This document shows positions 26,716-35,298 of a stretch of DNA of 64,000 nt, piece after piece. The DNA is from Miltoncostaea oceani (GTDB lineage Bacteria; Actinomycetota; Thermoleophilia; Miltoncostaeales; Miltoncostaeaceae). Under the pieces are notes generated by a model, which was not told where the DNA came from, ran no database searches, and saw only the letters and a list, made by a program, of their open reading frames with translations. The stretch lies in the NCBI RefSeq assembly GCF_018141545.1, contig NZ_CP064356.1, forward strand, positions 2,989,001 to 3,053,000. Reading direction: 5' to 3'. Position numbers and translations under genes: made by a program. Position 1 is the first letter of the stretch. Every line of letters starts with the position of its first letter.

Positions 26716-27764
26716 GCGCCCCGCGACGGCAGCGCGCCGCGCACCCGGAAGACGCTCGACAGGGCTCCGGACACCTTGAGGCGGAACATGTCCCACGTGT
26801 CGCGCGCCTCGAGGGGGACGCGGGGGATCTCGAGGGGCGACGCGCGCACCGCGTGGGCGGGGCACGGGCCCAGCTTCATGGTGAAGGCCATGGAGATCCC
26901 GGCGGAGCGGAGGGCGTCGAGCGTGGACGCGTCGTAGTCCCCGTTCGGGTAGGCGAACGCGCGCGACGGGCGCCCCGTGCGGGCGGCGGCCTCGCGGGCG
27001 GACCCGGCGACCTCGGCGCGTGCGCGATCGTCGTCGACGCGGGTGAGGATCGGGTGGTCGACGGTGTGGGGCTGGCACTCGACGCCGTGGGCGACGAGCT
27101 CGGCGACCTCCTCCCACCCCATGAAGAGGGGCGTCTCCGGCCGCGGCGCGGCGACCTCGAGCGCGTCCCGCAGCTCGTCCATCGCCTGCGCCCGCCGGTC
27201 GTCGGGCACGGCCTTCAGGTGCGCGAGCATCTCGGTGCGGACCGCGGCGCGCGCCGCGGGCCCCTCCAGGTCGCGGGGCCCGGCGAGGGGCAGCTCGGCG
27301 CGCGGGAGCGTCGTGCGGCCGAGCAGGTAGGAGAGCTCGTCCCACCACATGACGCGGTCGGTGCCGATGGCGCCGGTGACGATGAAGATCACCGCCGGCA
27401 GGCCCAGCTCCCGCAGCACGGGGAAGGCGTGGGCGTGGTTGTCGCGGTAGCCGTCGTCGAACGTGATCAGCGCGGGGCGGTCGGGCAGCGGGCGGCCCGT
27501 CGTGAGGTGCTCGTGCAGGTCGTCGAGGGAGATCACCGTGAACGCGCGGGCGACGTGGCGCATCTGGCGCTCGAACATCTCGGGGGTGGCGCTCACGACC
27601 CCCGGGTCGAACGCGAAGCCGGGGTCCGCGACGTCCGCGATGCGGTGGTAGGCGAGCGCGGTGAGGCGGTCGCGCCCCCAGAGGGCGTCGGTGACGGGGC
27701 GCGGCGACAGCGCGGCGAGGGCCGCGAGCGCACCACGGCGCGCGGCGGCGCGGCGGTCGCTCAT
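26712..27764 (-). CDS. Polysaccharide deacetylase (NodB-homology)
   Basis: This 350-residue carbohydrate esterase (CE4-like) would remove N- or O-acetyl groups from a glycan. The metal-binding motif TFDDGYRD has its two aspartates at about 103-104, and a second motif QPHTVDHPILT supplies the His residues (HxxxH type). The N-terminus is basic with a hydrophobic helix but no clean signal peptide. I see no ribosome site before ATG 27764. It is coupled by GTGA overlap to the PAP2 gene and faces the nucleotidyltransferase gene across a 324-base divergent region. Confidence 0.85.
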   Translation of the reverse strand: MSDRRAAARRGALAALAALSPRPVTDALWGRDRLTALAYHRIADVADPGFAFDPGVVSATPEMFERQMRHVARAFTVISLDDLHEHLTTGRPLPDRPALITFDDGYRDNHAHAFPVLRELGLPAVIFIVTGAIGTDRVMWWDELSYLLGRTTLPRAELPLAGPRDLEGPAARAAVRTEMLAHLKAVPDDRRAQAMDELRDALEVAAPRPETPLFMGWEEVAELVAHGVECQPHTVDHPILTRVDDDRARAEVAGSAREAAARTGRPSRAFAYPNGDYDASTLDALRSAGISMAFTMKLGPCPAHAVRASPLEIPRVPLEARDTWDMFRLKVSGALSSVFRVRGALPSRGA

Positions 27765-28088
27765 GCGCCGGGGCGCGGTTTCGGCCGCGATCTGTCGATG
27801 AAGGGGGGATGCGACGATCGCACCACCCCCCGCCCTGCCCCCATCGCGGACTCCCCCGTCCTCGTCGGAACGCCCGGAGGCCTTCCCCGAGCCCGGTCAT
27901 GAAAGCATGGAAGCACCCCCACGAAGGCATAGCGGGAGACCTATGCCTGCGACCCGTTTCGGGGTCACGAGCGCCGTGCCACTCTGGCGGCCGGATGTTT
28001 TCGTGGACACGAGTCACGACGCGGACCCGCCGGCAGGACCGGCGCGCCCGCAGGCGGGGAGGACGGCTTGTCCGATGAGAGGAGAGAC
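27765..28088. promoter_or_regulatory. 324-base divergent intergenic region with paired hairpins
   Basis: No gene is visible here. The plus strand carries two adjacent hairpins: stem GGCATAG/CTATGCC at 27926-27932 and 27941-27947, and stem GACCC/GGGTC at 27951-27955 and 27962-27966. They lie upstream of the nucleotidyltransferase start at 28089, in a position where a 5' leader could fold. I compared them by eye with c-di-GMP, c-di-AMP and cobalamin riboswitch patterns and found no match. Confidence 0.35.
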
Positions 28089-28889
28089 ATGAGCACGGAT
28101 GCGGTACAGCCCCGCTCGATCGAGGGGGCGGCGGAGGCCTCCAGCCTGCCGGCGCCCGTGATCCTGGCCGGCGGCAAGGGAACCCGCCTGGCCCCGTTCA
28201 CCTCCGTCCTGCCCAAGCCCCTGATGCCGCTCGGCGACGGGCCGATCCTCGACGTCCTGCTGCAGCAGCTCCACGCGCAGGGCTGGAACGAGGTCACCCT
28301 GGCCGTCGGCCACATGGCCGGCCTGATCCGCGCGTACTGCGGCGACGGCGAGCGCTACGGCATGGACGTCAGCTACATCCAGGAGACGACCCCCCTCGGC
28401 ACCGTGGGCCCGCTGGCCTTCCTGCCCGAGGAGGTCCGCCGCCGCCGCCTGATCGTCATGAACGGCGACCTGCTCACCACCCTGCGCTTCCGCGACCTCG
28501 TCGCCGCGCACGAGGAGAGCGGCGCGGTGCTGTCCATCGCGGTCATGCGCCGTCCGATCAAGGTGGAGTTCGGCGTCCTCGACCTCGGCGAGAGCCTCGG
28601 CGCCGCCCGCGAGATCACGAGCTACCGCGAGAAGCCGGAGATCGAGTCCACCGTCTCGATGGGCGTCTACGTCTTCGAGCCCGAGGCCCTGGACTACGTG
28701 ACCCCCGGCGAGCCGCTGGACATCCCGGCGCTGATCGGCCGCCTGCTGGCCGACGGCCGCCGCGTGGCCGGCTACCCGTTCGACGGCTACTGGCTCGACA
28801 TCGGGCGCCACTCCGACTACCAGCAGGCGATCGACGACTTCGAGCGCATCCGCGAGAAGCTGCTCGCACCCGAGGGGGCCCGCGCGTGA
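28089..28889 (+). CDS. Sugar-phosphate nucleotidyltransferase
   Basis: This 266-residue enzyme activates a sugar-1-phosphate to an NDP-sugar. ATG 28089 follows GAGAGGAGAG; an upstream TTG at 28068 is less likely. The active-site signature LAGGKGTRLAPFTSVLPKPLMP and the MNGDLLT metal-binding segment define the family (RmlA/GalU/ManC-like). The GYWLDIGRHSDY segment near the end is the usual sugar-site strand. The protein lacks the left-handed beta-helix acyltransferase extension. Which sugar and nucleotide it uses is not clear. It overlaps the aminotransferase gene by GTGA. Confidence 0.88.
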   Translation: MSTDAVQPRSIEGAAEASSLPAPVILAGGKGTRLAPFTSVLPKPLMPLGDGPILDVLLQQLHAQGWNEVTLAVGHMAGLIRAYCGDGERYGMDVSYIQETTPLGTVGPLAFLPEEVRRRRLIVMNGDLLTTLRFRDLVAAHEESGAVLSIAVMRRPIKVEFGVLDLGESLGAAREITSYREKPEIESTVSMGVYVFEPEALDYVTPGEPLDIPALIGRLLADGRRVAGYPFDGYWLDIGRHSDYQQAIDDFERIREKLLAPEGARA

Positions 28890-30025
28890 CCGACCAGCTC
28901 CCGCTCTCCGCCCCGAGCTTCGACGAGGCGGAGGCCCAGGCCGTCGCGGACGTCGTCCGCTCCGGCTGGCTGACCATGGGCCCCCGCACGGCGCAGTTCG
29001 AGGGCGAGTTCGCCACCTACGTCGGCTCGTCCGCCGGGGTGATGGCCTCGTCGTGCACCGCCGCGCTCCACCTCGCGTTCGCCGCCCTCGACCTCGGTCC
29101 GGGCGACGAGGTGATCGTGCCGTCGCTGACGTTCGTGGCCACGGCGAACGCCGTCGCCTACACCGGCGCGACGCCGGTCTTCGCCGACATCGTGTCCCCC
29201 GAGGTCCCCCTGATCGACCCGGAGGCCGTCCGCGCGCTGATCACGCCGCGGACGAAGGCGATCTGCCCGGTGCACTACGCCGGGTACGTGGCCGACATGG
29301 TCGCCCTGCGGGCGCTCTGCGACCGCCACGGCCTCGCCCTCGTCGAGGACGCGGCCCACTCCCCCGGCGCGCGGTCGCCGGAGGGCCCCGCCGGGTCGCT
29401 CGGCGACATCTCGTGCTTCTCGTTCTTCTCGAACAAGAACCTCGTGACCGGCGAGGGCGGCATGTGCACGTCCGACGACGAGCGCCTCGTCGCGAGGATG
29501 CGGCTGCTCCGGGCGCACGGCATGACGGCGACGAGCTGGGACCGCGAGCGCGGCCACGCCAGCGGCTACGACGTCGTCGAGCGCGGCTACAACTACCGTC
29601 CGAGCGAGCTGGAGGCCGCCCTCGGCCTGGTGCAGCTCGGCAAGCTCCCCGGCATGCTGGCCCGCCGGCGCGCGCTCGTCGGCATGTACCGCCGCGGGCT
29701 CGAGCGGGTGCCCGAGGCCGGGTTCATCCCGTTCACGGCGGAGGGCGACGCGCTCAGCTCGTGCCACATCCTCCCGCTGGTCACCCCCGACCCCGAGGCC
29801 CGCGAGGACGTCCGCGCGGCGGCCGCGGCGGCGGGTGTGCAGACCAGCGTCCACTACCAGCCGGTGCACCAGTTCAAGGTGTTCCAGCCGCAGGAGTCGC
29901 TGCCCATCACGGAGGACTACGCGCGGCGTGAGGTGACGCTGCCCCTGTACCCCGGGATGGCCGACTCCGACGTCGACCGGGTCCTCGACCTGTTCCCGGT
30001 CCGCGCACGCGCAGGAGTGGCGTAA
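28886..30025 (+). CDS. DegT/DnrJ/EryC1-family sugar aminotransferase
   Basis: This is a 379-residue PLP enzyme that would convert a keto-NDP-sugar to an amino sugar. Features include the HLAFAALDLGPGDEVIVPSLTF strand, the PLP-phosphate loop VEDAAHSPGA (Asp contacts the pyridine N), and SFFSNKNLVTGEGG, whose Lys is the Schiff-base residue. GTG 28886 overlaps the nucleotidyltransferase stop. The pairing with the nucleotidyltransferase suggests that the repeat unit contains a 3- or 4-amino-deoxy sugar. Confidence 0.92.
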   Translation: MTDQLPLSAPSFDEAEAQAVADVVRSGWLTMGPRTAQFEGEFATYVGSSAGVMASSCTAALHLAFAALDLGPGDEVIVPSLTFVATANAVAYTGATPVFADIVSPEVPLIDPEAVRALITPRTKAICPVHYAGYVADMVALRALCDRHGLALVEDAAHSPGARSPEGPAGSLGDISCFSFFSNKNLVTGEGGMCTSDDERLVARMRLLRAHGMTATSWDRERGHASGYDVVERGYNYRPSELEAALGLVQLGKLPGMLARRRALVGMYRRGLERVPEAGFIPFTAEGDALSSCHILPLVTPDPEAREDVRAAAAAAGVQTSVHYQPVHQFKVFQPQESLPITEDYARREVTLPLYPGMADSDVDRVLDLFPVRARAGVA

Positions 30026-30036
30026 ACCCACCGATC

Positions 30037-30064
30037 CGCCCCGGAGTCAGCGGACTCCGGGGCG
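30037..30064 (+). terminator. Terminator after the aminotransferase gene
   Basis: A perfect 12-base stem (30037-30048 with 30053-30064) around a 4-base loop lies 11 bases after the stop codon. Confidence 0.75.
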
Positions 30065-30198
30065 TCGAGCGGGGGTCGCGGTCGCGCGCGTGAGCGCCCG
30101 CGTGAGGGGAGGGTCCGGGCGGGGCGCCATCGAAACCCCTCCGGGGGGTCAGTGGTGACCTAGCCGACCGACCCGCGCGGGGGGAGGCCCCCTCCGCC

Positions 30199-30204
30199 TA
30201 CCTT
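30199..30204 (+). promoter_or_regulatory. -10 element TACCTT, leaderless arrangement
   Basis: TACCTT is followed by 7 bases and the ATG at 30212. No ribosome site is present between them. Confidence 0.45.
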
Positions 30205-30211
30205 TCCATCC

Positions 30212-31744
30212 ATGAGCACTCACGCCGCATTCCGCACCGACCAGCACCTGGTCTCCCCCGCCTCCGCCGAGATCACCGGCCGGACCCGGGGCCCCCGCCT
30301 CACCGGGGCCATCCAGGCGCTCGTCGCCGCCCTCGTGGCGGCCAACATCGTCCTCTGGCTGACCGAGGCCTCCACCGGCCTCGCCCTCGCCATCGGCGCC
30401 GCCCTCGGCATCGTCTCGGCGGCCGTCGTCTCCTGGACCGTCCCGCCCGGCGAGCGCGGCCGCGCGGTCCTGGTGCGGCGTTACCGGCTCGGCCACTGCG
30501 CCGGCGCGGTGCTCTCCATCGCCATGCTCCTCGCCATCCTCGGCGGCAGCGTCATCGACGGCCTCACGGCCGCCGGCGCCCTGACCCTCGCGGTCGCCGC
30601 CACCGGCTCCGCCTGGCTCGTCGCCGCCGGCATGGACCGCGTCTTCGGCCGCGCCCGCCGCGTCCTCGTGGTCGGCACGGGCGAGGTCGCCCAGCACCTG
30701 ATCGACTCGCTCCCCGAGGGCCGCCGCGGCTTCGAGGTCGTCGGCACCGTCGATGACCAGCGCCTCCCCTCGGGTGCCGAGGCCCACGGCGCCGCCCAGC
30801 TCGGCGACATCACCGAGCTCGGCGAGCTCGTCTCCCGCCACTCCGCGGACCTGGTCGTCTTCTGCTTCGTCGGGTCGCCCGACCGCGACCTGCAGGACGC
30901 CGTCAACGCCAGCCGCGCCGCCGGCGCCCAGGTGGCCGTCGTCTCCCGCCTCTTCGAGGGCCTGCAGGGCTCGCTGTCCCTGCGCCGCCTCGAGGGCCTG
31001 CCGGTCCTCGTCGCGGGCTCGACCCGCCCGTCGCGCAGCACCGAGATCGCCCAGCGCGTCACCGACATCGTGCTCTCCTCGACGATGCTCCTCCTGACGG
31101 CCCCGCTCTGGGCCGCCCTGGCGGTCGCCATCAAGCTCGAGTCCAAGGGCCCGGTGCTCTACCGCGCCAAGCGGATCGGCCGCGACGAGCAGCCCTTCCC
31201 GATGCTCAAGTTCCGCAAGATGTACGACGGCGCCCAGGGCCCCGCCCTGACGATGGGCCAGGACGACCGCTTCACCCGGATGGGCCGCTTCCTCGCCCAC
31301 TCCAAGCTCGACGAGCTGCCGCAGCTCTGGAACGTGCTGAAGGGCGACATGAGCTTCGTCGGCCCCCGGCCCGAGGACGCCCGCTACGTGCAGGCGCACC
31401 ACGAGGCCTACCGCCGCGTCCTCACCGTCCGCCCGGGCATCACCGGCCTCAGCCAGATCCGCTACCGCAACGAGTTCGAGCACCTCGTCGGCGACGACTT
31501 CGAGGCCTTCTACCTCAACACGCTGCTGCCGACCAAGCTCGCGATCGACCAGTACTACGTGGACCACCAGAGCTGGGTGCTCGACATGAAGTGCATCCTC
31601 TGGACCGGCGTCGCCCTCCTGCGGGGCGGGGAGCTGCAGCTCAGCGAGCTCACCGACCACGTCGCGTTCCGTCAGCCGAAGCCGCGCCGCCTGCAGGCGT
31701 CGATGGAGCTGGCGAACGTCGAGGACATGAGCCGCGCCGCCTGA
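30212..31744 (+). CDS. Polyprenyl-phosphate glycosyl-1-phosphate transferase (WbaP/CpsE-type)
   Basis: This 510-residue membrane enzyme starts exopolysaccharide repeat units by loading the first sugar-1-phosphate onto undecaprenyl phosphate. Four N-terminal membrane helices are followed by a Rossmann-like CoA-binding-type domain (VLVVGTGEVAQHLIDSL), a fifth hydrophobic segment (about 285-308) and the catalytic domain. Signatures are LYRAKRIGRDEQPFPMLKFR, HSKLDELPQLWNVLKGDMSF and VGPRPEDARY. The sequence fits the actinobacterial form of the family. It is flanked by terminators on both sides, so it is likely a single-gene transcript. Confidence 0.93.
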   Translation: MSTHAAFRTDQHLVSPASAEITGRTRGPRLTGAIQALVAALVAANIVLWLTEASTGLALAIGAALGIVSAAVVSWTVPPGERGRAVLVRRYRLGHCAGAVLSIAMLLAILGGSVIDGLTAAGALTLAVAATGSAWLVAAGMDRVFGRARRVLVVGTGEVAQHLIDSLPEGRRGFEVVGTVDDQRLPSGAEAHGAAQLGDITELGELVSRHSADLVVFCFVGSPDRDLQDAVNASRAAGAQVAVVSRLFEGLQGSLSLRRLEGLPVLVAGSTRPSRSTEIAQRVTDIVLSSTMLLLTAPLWAALAVAIKLESKGPVLYRAKRIGRDEQPFPMLKFRKMYDGAQGPALTMGQDDRFTRMGRFLAHSKLDELPQLWNVLKGDMSFVGPRPEDARYVQAHHEAYRRVLTVRPGITGLSQIRYRNEFEHLVGDDFEAFYLNTLLPTKLAIDQYYVDHQSWVLDMKCILWTGVALLRGGELQLSELTDHVAFRQPKPRRLQASMELANVEDMSRAA

Positions 31745-31775
31745 TCGTCCCCCGGCCTCCCGGCCGGGACGCACC

Positions 31776-31820
31776 ACGACGAAGGGCCCGGACCTGCATC
31801 AGGTCCGGGCCCTTCGTCGT
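31776..31820. terminator. Bidirectional terminator between the sugar transferase and epimerase genes
   Basis: A perfect 21-base stem (31776-31796 with 31800-31820) closes a 3-base loop between two converging genes. Confidence 0.85.
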
Positions 31821-31900
31821 CGACGGACGGGGTCGCCCGCCTCCCCCGCGGGGGGACGGACGAGCGGGCCCGCCCCCGGCGGGGGGACGGACCCGCGCCG

Positions 31901-32866
31901 CTAGTTGCGGAAGCGGCCGGCCTTCGGGTCGGGGAAGGCGCCGAGGCGGGCTTGCGCGATGATCTGGTCCATGCCGGTCGGCACGGTCCAGGTCGTCGAG
32001 TACCCGAGCTCGTCGGCGATCCGCTGGAAACTGACCTTGTACGAGCGGGGGTCCTCGTTGATGTCGACCCACTTCGCCTCGAGCTCCGGGAGCCGCTCCT
32101 TCAGGAGCTCGTACATCATCCCCTTGGTGTAGTTCTCGCCCGAGTCGCCCACGTTGTAGACGCGGCCGATGCTCTTCTCCGGGGTCGCGAGCACGAGCTC
32201 GATGGCCCGTGCGGCGTCCTCGACGTGGACGTAGGGGCGCCAGAACTGCTCGCCGTAGATCTCGAGGACGCCGTCCTGCAGCGCCTCGATGGTGAACTGG
32301 TTGACGGTGAGGTCGAACCGCATGCGCGGCGCGACGCCGTAGACCGTCGCGAAGCGGCAGACCGTCGCCGGCAGCTCGGTCTCGGCGAGGAGCGCCTTCT
32401 CGACGGCGACCTTCGTCTCGGCGTAGAGGGAGACCGGGTTCAGGTCGCCGTCCTCGGTCACCAGGGTGTCGGTGTCCGAGACGCCGTAGTTGCTGCACGT
32501 CGACACGAACACGAAGTGCTTGATGCCGGCCTTCTTGCTGGCGGCGATCAGGTCCTGGCTGGCGCCCACGTTGATCGCGCGGGTGCGCTCCGGGTCGCGC
32601 TTGCCGGCGGGGTCGCCGACGACCGCGGCCAGGTGGACGACGGCATCCGACGTCGCGAGCAGTGGCTCGAGGGCCGCCGTGTCACGGACGTCGGCCCGCA
32701 CCATGGTGAAACGAGGGTGGTCGAGGATCTCGCGGACGCCTTCGGCGCCGTGGTCCATCTCGCAGAGGTCCACTCCCACCACGGAGGTCTCGGGGTCGGC
32801 GAGCAAGCGCCGGGTGAGCGTTCCGCCCACGTACCCCGCGGCCCCGGTGACAAGGATTGTTCTCAC
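31901..32866 (-). CDS. NAD-dependent epimerase/dehydratase (SDR superfamily)
   Basis: This is a 321-residue extended SDR enzyme acting on an NDP-sugar. I chose GTG 32866 (VRTILVTGAAGYVGGTL), preceded by GGGAG, over ATG 32896, which has no ribosome site. The cofactor motif is TGAAGYVGG and the catalytic Tyr-Lys pair is in SLYAETKVAVEKAL (YxxxK), with Ser/Thr in VSTCSNYG. The C-terminal region lacks clear clues to the sugar. It faces the acetyltransferase gene at 33040 across a divergent promoter. Confidence 0.88.
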   Translation of the reverse strand: MRTILVTGAAGYVGGTLTRRLLADPETSVVGVDLCEMDHGAEGVREILDHPRFTMVRADVRDTAALEPLLATSDAVVHLAAVVGDPAGKRDPERTRAINVGASQDLIAASKKAGIKHFVFVSTCSNYGVSDTDTLVTEDGDLNPVSLYAETKVAVEKALLAETELPATVCRFATVYGVAPRMRFDLTVNQFTIEALQDGVLEIYGEQFWRPYVHVEDAARAIELVLATPEKSIGRVYNVGDSGENYTKGMMYELLKERLPELEAKWVDINEDPRSYKVSFQRIADELGYSTTWTVPTGMDQIIAQARLGAFPDPKAGRFRN

Positions 32867-32884
32867 GTTGCTCCCGTTCGTCGG

Positions 32885-32890
32885 TATGCT
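32885..32890 (+). promoter_or_regulatory. Possible -10 element TATGCT for the 33-35 kb operon
   Basis: TATGCT on the plus strand lies about 150 bases upstream of ATG 33040. The same hexamer appears upstream of the isocitrate dehydrogenase gene. I see no clear -35 box. Confidence 0.3.
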
Positions 32891-33039
32891 CCCCAATCGG
32901 CCGGGACGCTGTCCCGATGGACCAGATCGGGCCGCGGACTTTACACCTTGAGCGGTGCGTCCCGATCGCCCCGACCGGCGGTCGCCGACCGGTCCCGGGG
33001 CTGTCGTGGACGCGACGCGGCGGCGGAGCGGGGGACGAC

Positions 33040-34128
33040 ATGACGGTGGCGGGTGGCGGTGAGGCGCGTACGTCCCGGGCGGCCGGCGACGGGGTCCTCC
33101 CCCGGCTGGCCCAGGCGGGGTGGGACGACCTGGTCGGCGCCCACGCGCCGGCCGACCCCCTGCGCCGCACGGCGTGGCTCACGGCCTGGCGCGCGGAGGC
33201 GGGCGCCTCCGTGGCGCCGCGCTGCGTGATCGTCGACCGCGGCCGCGCCCCGGTGGCGATCGCGCCCCTCGAGGTCGCGACGCGCGGGGGCCTGCGCCTG
33301 GTGCGGCACCTCGGCCAGGGGGACGCCTGGTTCCACATCGCCCCCCCGGCGGCCGACGCCGACGCCCTCGCGGTGCTGCTCTCGGCCATCGCCGCCGAGC
33401 CGGGCGACATCCTGCAGCTCGACGGCTTCGCCGCCGACGAGGACACCGTCGCCGCGCTCCGGACCGCGATCCCCGGGGTGCGCCTCACGGCGGGCGAGAC
33501 GTGGCGGCTCGAGGTGGCCGACCCGCCGCGGTCGGTGCGCAAGCGCCGCAAGGAGGTCGGCCGGGCCCAGCGGCGCGCCGCCGAGCGGGGCGTGTCGCTG
33601 GCGGTCGACGTGACCGGCGACTGGTCGGAGATCGGGCCGCGCCTGCCGGCGCTGCTCGACTTCCACGCCGCCCACTTCCCGGGCGAGGGCGACAACCTGC
33701 TCGCCGGCCCCGGCGTGCGGCGCCGCTTCACCGAGCGGGCGATCGCCGCGATGGGCGCGGAGGGCCGGGTGCGGCTGGCGGAGGTGCGGGTCGAGGGCGG
33801 GGCGATGGTGGCCTGGGACCTCGCCCTGGTCGGCGACGGCGGGTCCGCCGTGGCGTACGCCGGGGCGTTCGACCGCGACCGCGACGACGTCACCATGCTC
33901 GGCTGGATCTCGATGCTGGCGATGATCGAGGCGCTCGAGGCCGAGGGCGTCGGTCTGGTGGACTTCGGGCCGGGACCGGCCCCCTACAAGGACCTGATCT
34001 CGCGTGCCGTGCCGCTGGTGCGGGCCACGGCGCCGCTGTCCCTGCGGGGCCGCGCCGCCCTCGGCGCCCACCGGGCGGGGACGGCGCTGCAGGAGCTGCG
34101 TGCACGGCGACGGGGGGAGGACGGGTGA
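33040..34128 (+). CDS. CelD/BcsL-type acetyltransferase (second copy of the family)
   Basis: This 362-residue protein has the same double-GNAT layout as the one at 12359-13558 but is divergent. ATG 33040 follows GGGGGAC; upstream in-frame starts would add an unconserved leader. The Arg-rich helix (SVRKRRKEVGRAQRRAAERG) and the C-terminal segment (VDFGPGPAPYKDLI) correspond to the family core. The last bases overlap the glycosyltransferase gene (GTGA). A role in acylating a sugar of the repeat unit is likely; the acyl donor is not proven. Confidence 0.75.
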   Translation: MTVAGGGEARTSRAAGDGVLPRLAQAGWDDLVGAHAPADPLRRTAWLTAWRAEAGASVAPRCVIVDRGRAPVAIAPLEVATRGGLRLVRHLGQGDAWFHIAPPAADADALAVLLSAIAAEPGDILQLDGFAADEDTVAALRTAIPGVRLTAGETWRLEVADPPRSVRKRRKEVGRAQRRAAERGVSLAVDVTGDWSEIGPRLPALLDFHAAHFPGEGDNLLAGPGVRRRFTERAIAAMGAEGRVRLAEVRVEGGAMVAWDLALVGDGGSAVAYAGAFDRDRDDVTMLGWISMLAMIEALEAEGVGLVDFGPGPAPYKDLISRAVPLVRATAPLSLRGRAALGAHRAGTALQELRARRRGEDG

Positions 34129-35249
34129 GCGGGCGGCCCCTGAAGGTCGTGATGCTGATCGAGTCGGTCCGCGGCGGCGGGGCCGAGCGGTTCACCGTGG
34201 GCCTGGCGCGCGCGCTCGACGACGGCCCCGACTGCGACGTCGTGGTCTGCGCGAGCCGGGACGCGGGACGCAACCGCGAGCCGATCGCCCACGAGACCGG
34301 CGTGCGGGTGCTGATGCTCGGGCGGCGGCGCACGCTGTCCCCCCTCGCCTGGCTGCCGCTGATCCGGCACCTGCGGCGCGAGCGGGTCGACGTCCTCCAC
34401 TCGCACATGTTCGGCTCGAACGTCTGGGCGGTCCTGATCGGCCGCCTCGCACGCGTGCCGGTGGTGATCGCGACGGAGCACTCGTGGACGTACGAGGGCC
34501 AGCGGGTGCGGAAGCTCCTCGACGGATACTGGATCGGCCGCCTCGCCACGGCGTTCGTCGCCGTGTCGCCCGAGGACGCCCGCCGGATGGTGGAGATCGA
34601 GCACGTCCCCGCCCGCCGGGTGCGGACGATCGGCACCGGGCTGCTGCGCGACCCCGCCGAGCTGCAGTCCGCGCCGGGGGGCCTCCGCGAGGAGCTCGGG
34701 CTGCCGCCGGGGACGCCCCTCGTGGGCGCGATCGCGATGCTGCGCCCGATGAAGGCGGTCGACGTCCTGGTGGCGGCCTTCGCCCGGCTGCGGGAGCGGG
34801 TTCCCGGCGCGCACCTGGCGATCGCCGGCGACGGTCCGCTGCGACCGGAGGTGGAGGCCCAGATCGCGGAGCTCGGCGTCGGCGACGCCGTGCACCTGCT
34901 GGGGGTGCGCGAGGACGTCGCGGACATCCTGCGGTCGCTCGACGTCGTCGTGCTGCCCTCCGACTCCGAGGGCAGCCCGATCGCCCTGATCGAGGCGATG
35001 GTCGCCGGGCGGGCCATCGTGGCGTCGCGCGTCGGCGGCATGCCCTGGATCCTCGGCGAGGGCGACTGCGGCGTGCTCGTCCCGCCGCGCACCCCCGACG
35101 TGCTGGCGGGCGCGATCGCCGACCTGCTCGAGGACCCCGCCCGGCGCGAGGAGCTGGGCGCGCGGGCCCGGGAGCGCGCCCTCGCGGACTTCACGCTGGA
35201 GAGCGTCGCCGGCCAGTGGGCCGCCCTGTACCGGGAGCTGCGCGGGTGA
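34125..35249 (+). CDS. Family 4 glycosyltransferase (GT-B fold)
   Basis: This is a 374-residue retaining glycosyltransferase. The N-terminal GGGAERF loop, the HSHMFGSNVWA acceptor-side motif and the C-terminal donor site (VLPSDSEGSPIALIEAMVAG, with the EX7E-type glutamates) are typical of GT4. GTG 34125 overlaps the acetyltransferase stop. It probably adds one sugar to the lipid-linked intermediate on the cytoplasmic face. A terminator follows. Confidence 0.9.
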   Translation: MSGRPLKVVMLIESVRGGGAERFTVGLARALDDGPDCDVVVCASRDAGRNREPIAHETGVRVLMLGRRRTLSPLAWLPLIRHLRRERVDVLHSHMFGSNVWAVLIGRLARVPVVIATEHSWTYEGQRVRKLLDGYWIGRLATAFVAVSPEDARRMVEIEHVPARRVRTIGTGLLRDPAELQSAPGGLREELGLPPGTPLVGAIAMLRPMKAVDVLVAAFARLRERVPGAHLAIAGDGPLRPEVEAQIAELGVGDAVHLLGVREDVADILRSLDVVVLPSDSEGSPIALIEAMVAGRAIVASRVGGMPWILGEGDCGVLVPPRTPDVLAGAIADLLEDPARREELGARARERALADFTLESVAGQWAALYRELRG

Positions 35250-35251
35250 GG

Positions 35252-35266
35252 CCACCGGAACGGTGG
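35252..35266 (+). terminator. Terminator after the GT4 gene
   Basis: A 6-base stem (35252-35257 with 35261-35266) with a 3-base loop is followed by GGTTTT within 12 bases. Confidence 0.5.
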
Positions 35267-35286
35267 TGGCAGGTTTTCGGTGGTAC

Positions 35287-35292
35287 TAGACT
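35287..35292 (+). promoter_or_regulatory. -10 element TAGACT, leaderless arrangement
   Basis: TAGACT is followed by 6 bases and GTG 35299, with no ribosome site. TAGACT also precedes the aminotransferase gene at 53433. Confidence 0.5.
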
Positions 35293-35298
35293 CCTTCC

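Noticed and set aside
27890-27970. Known riboswitch (c-di-GMP, c-di-AMP or cobalamin type)
   Set aside because: Hairpins are present, but the conserved loop and junction bases of these classes could not be found on either strand.
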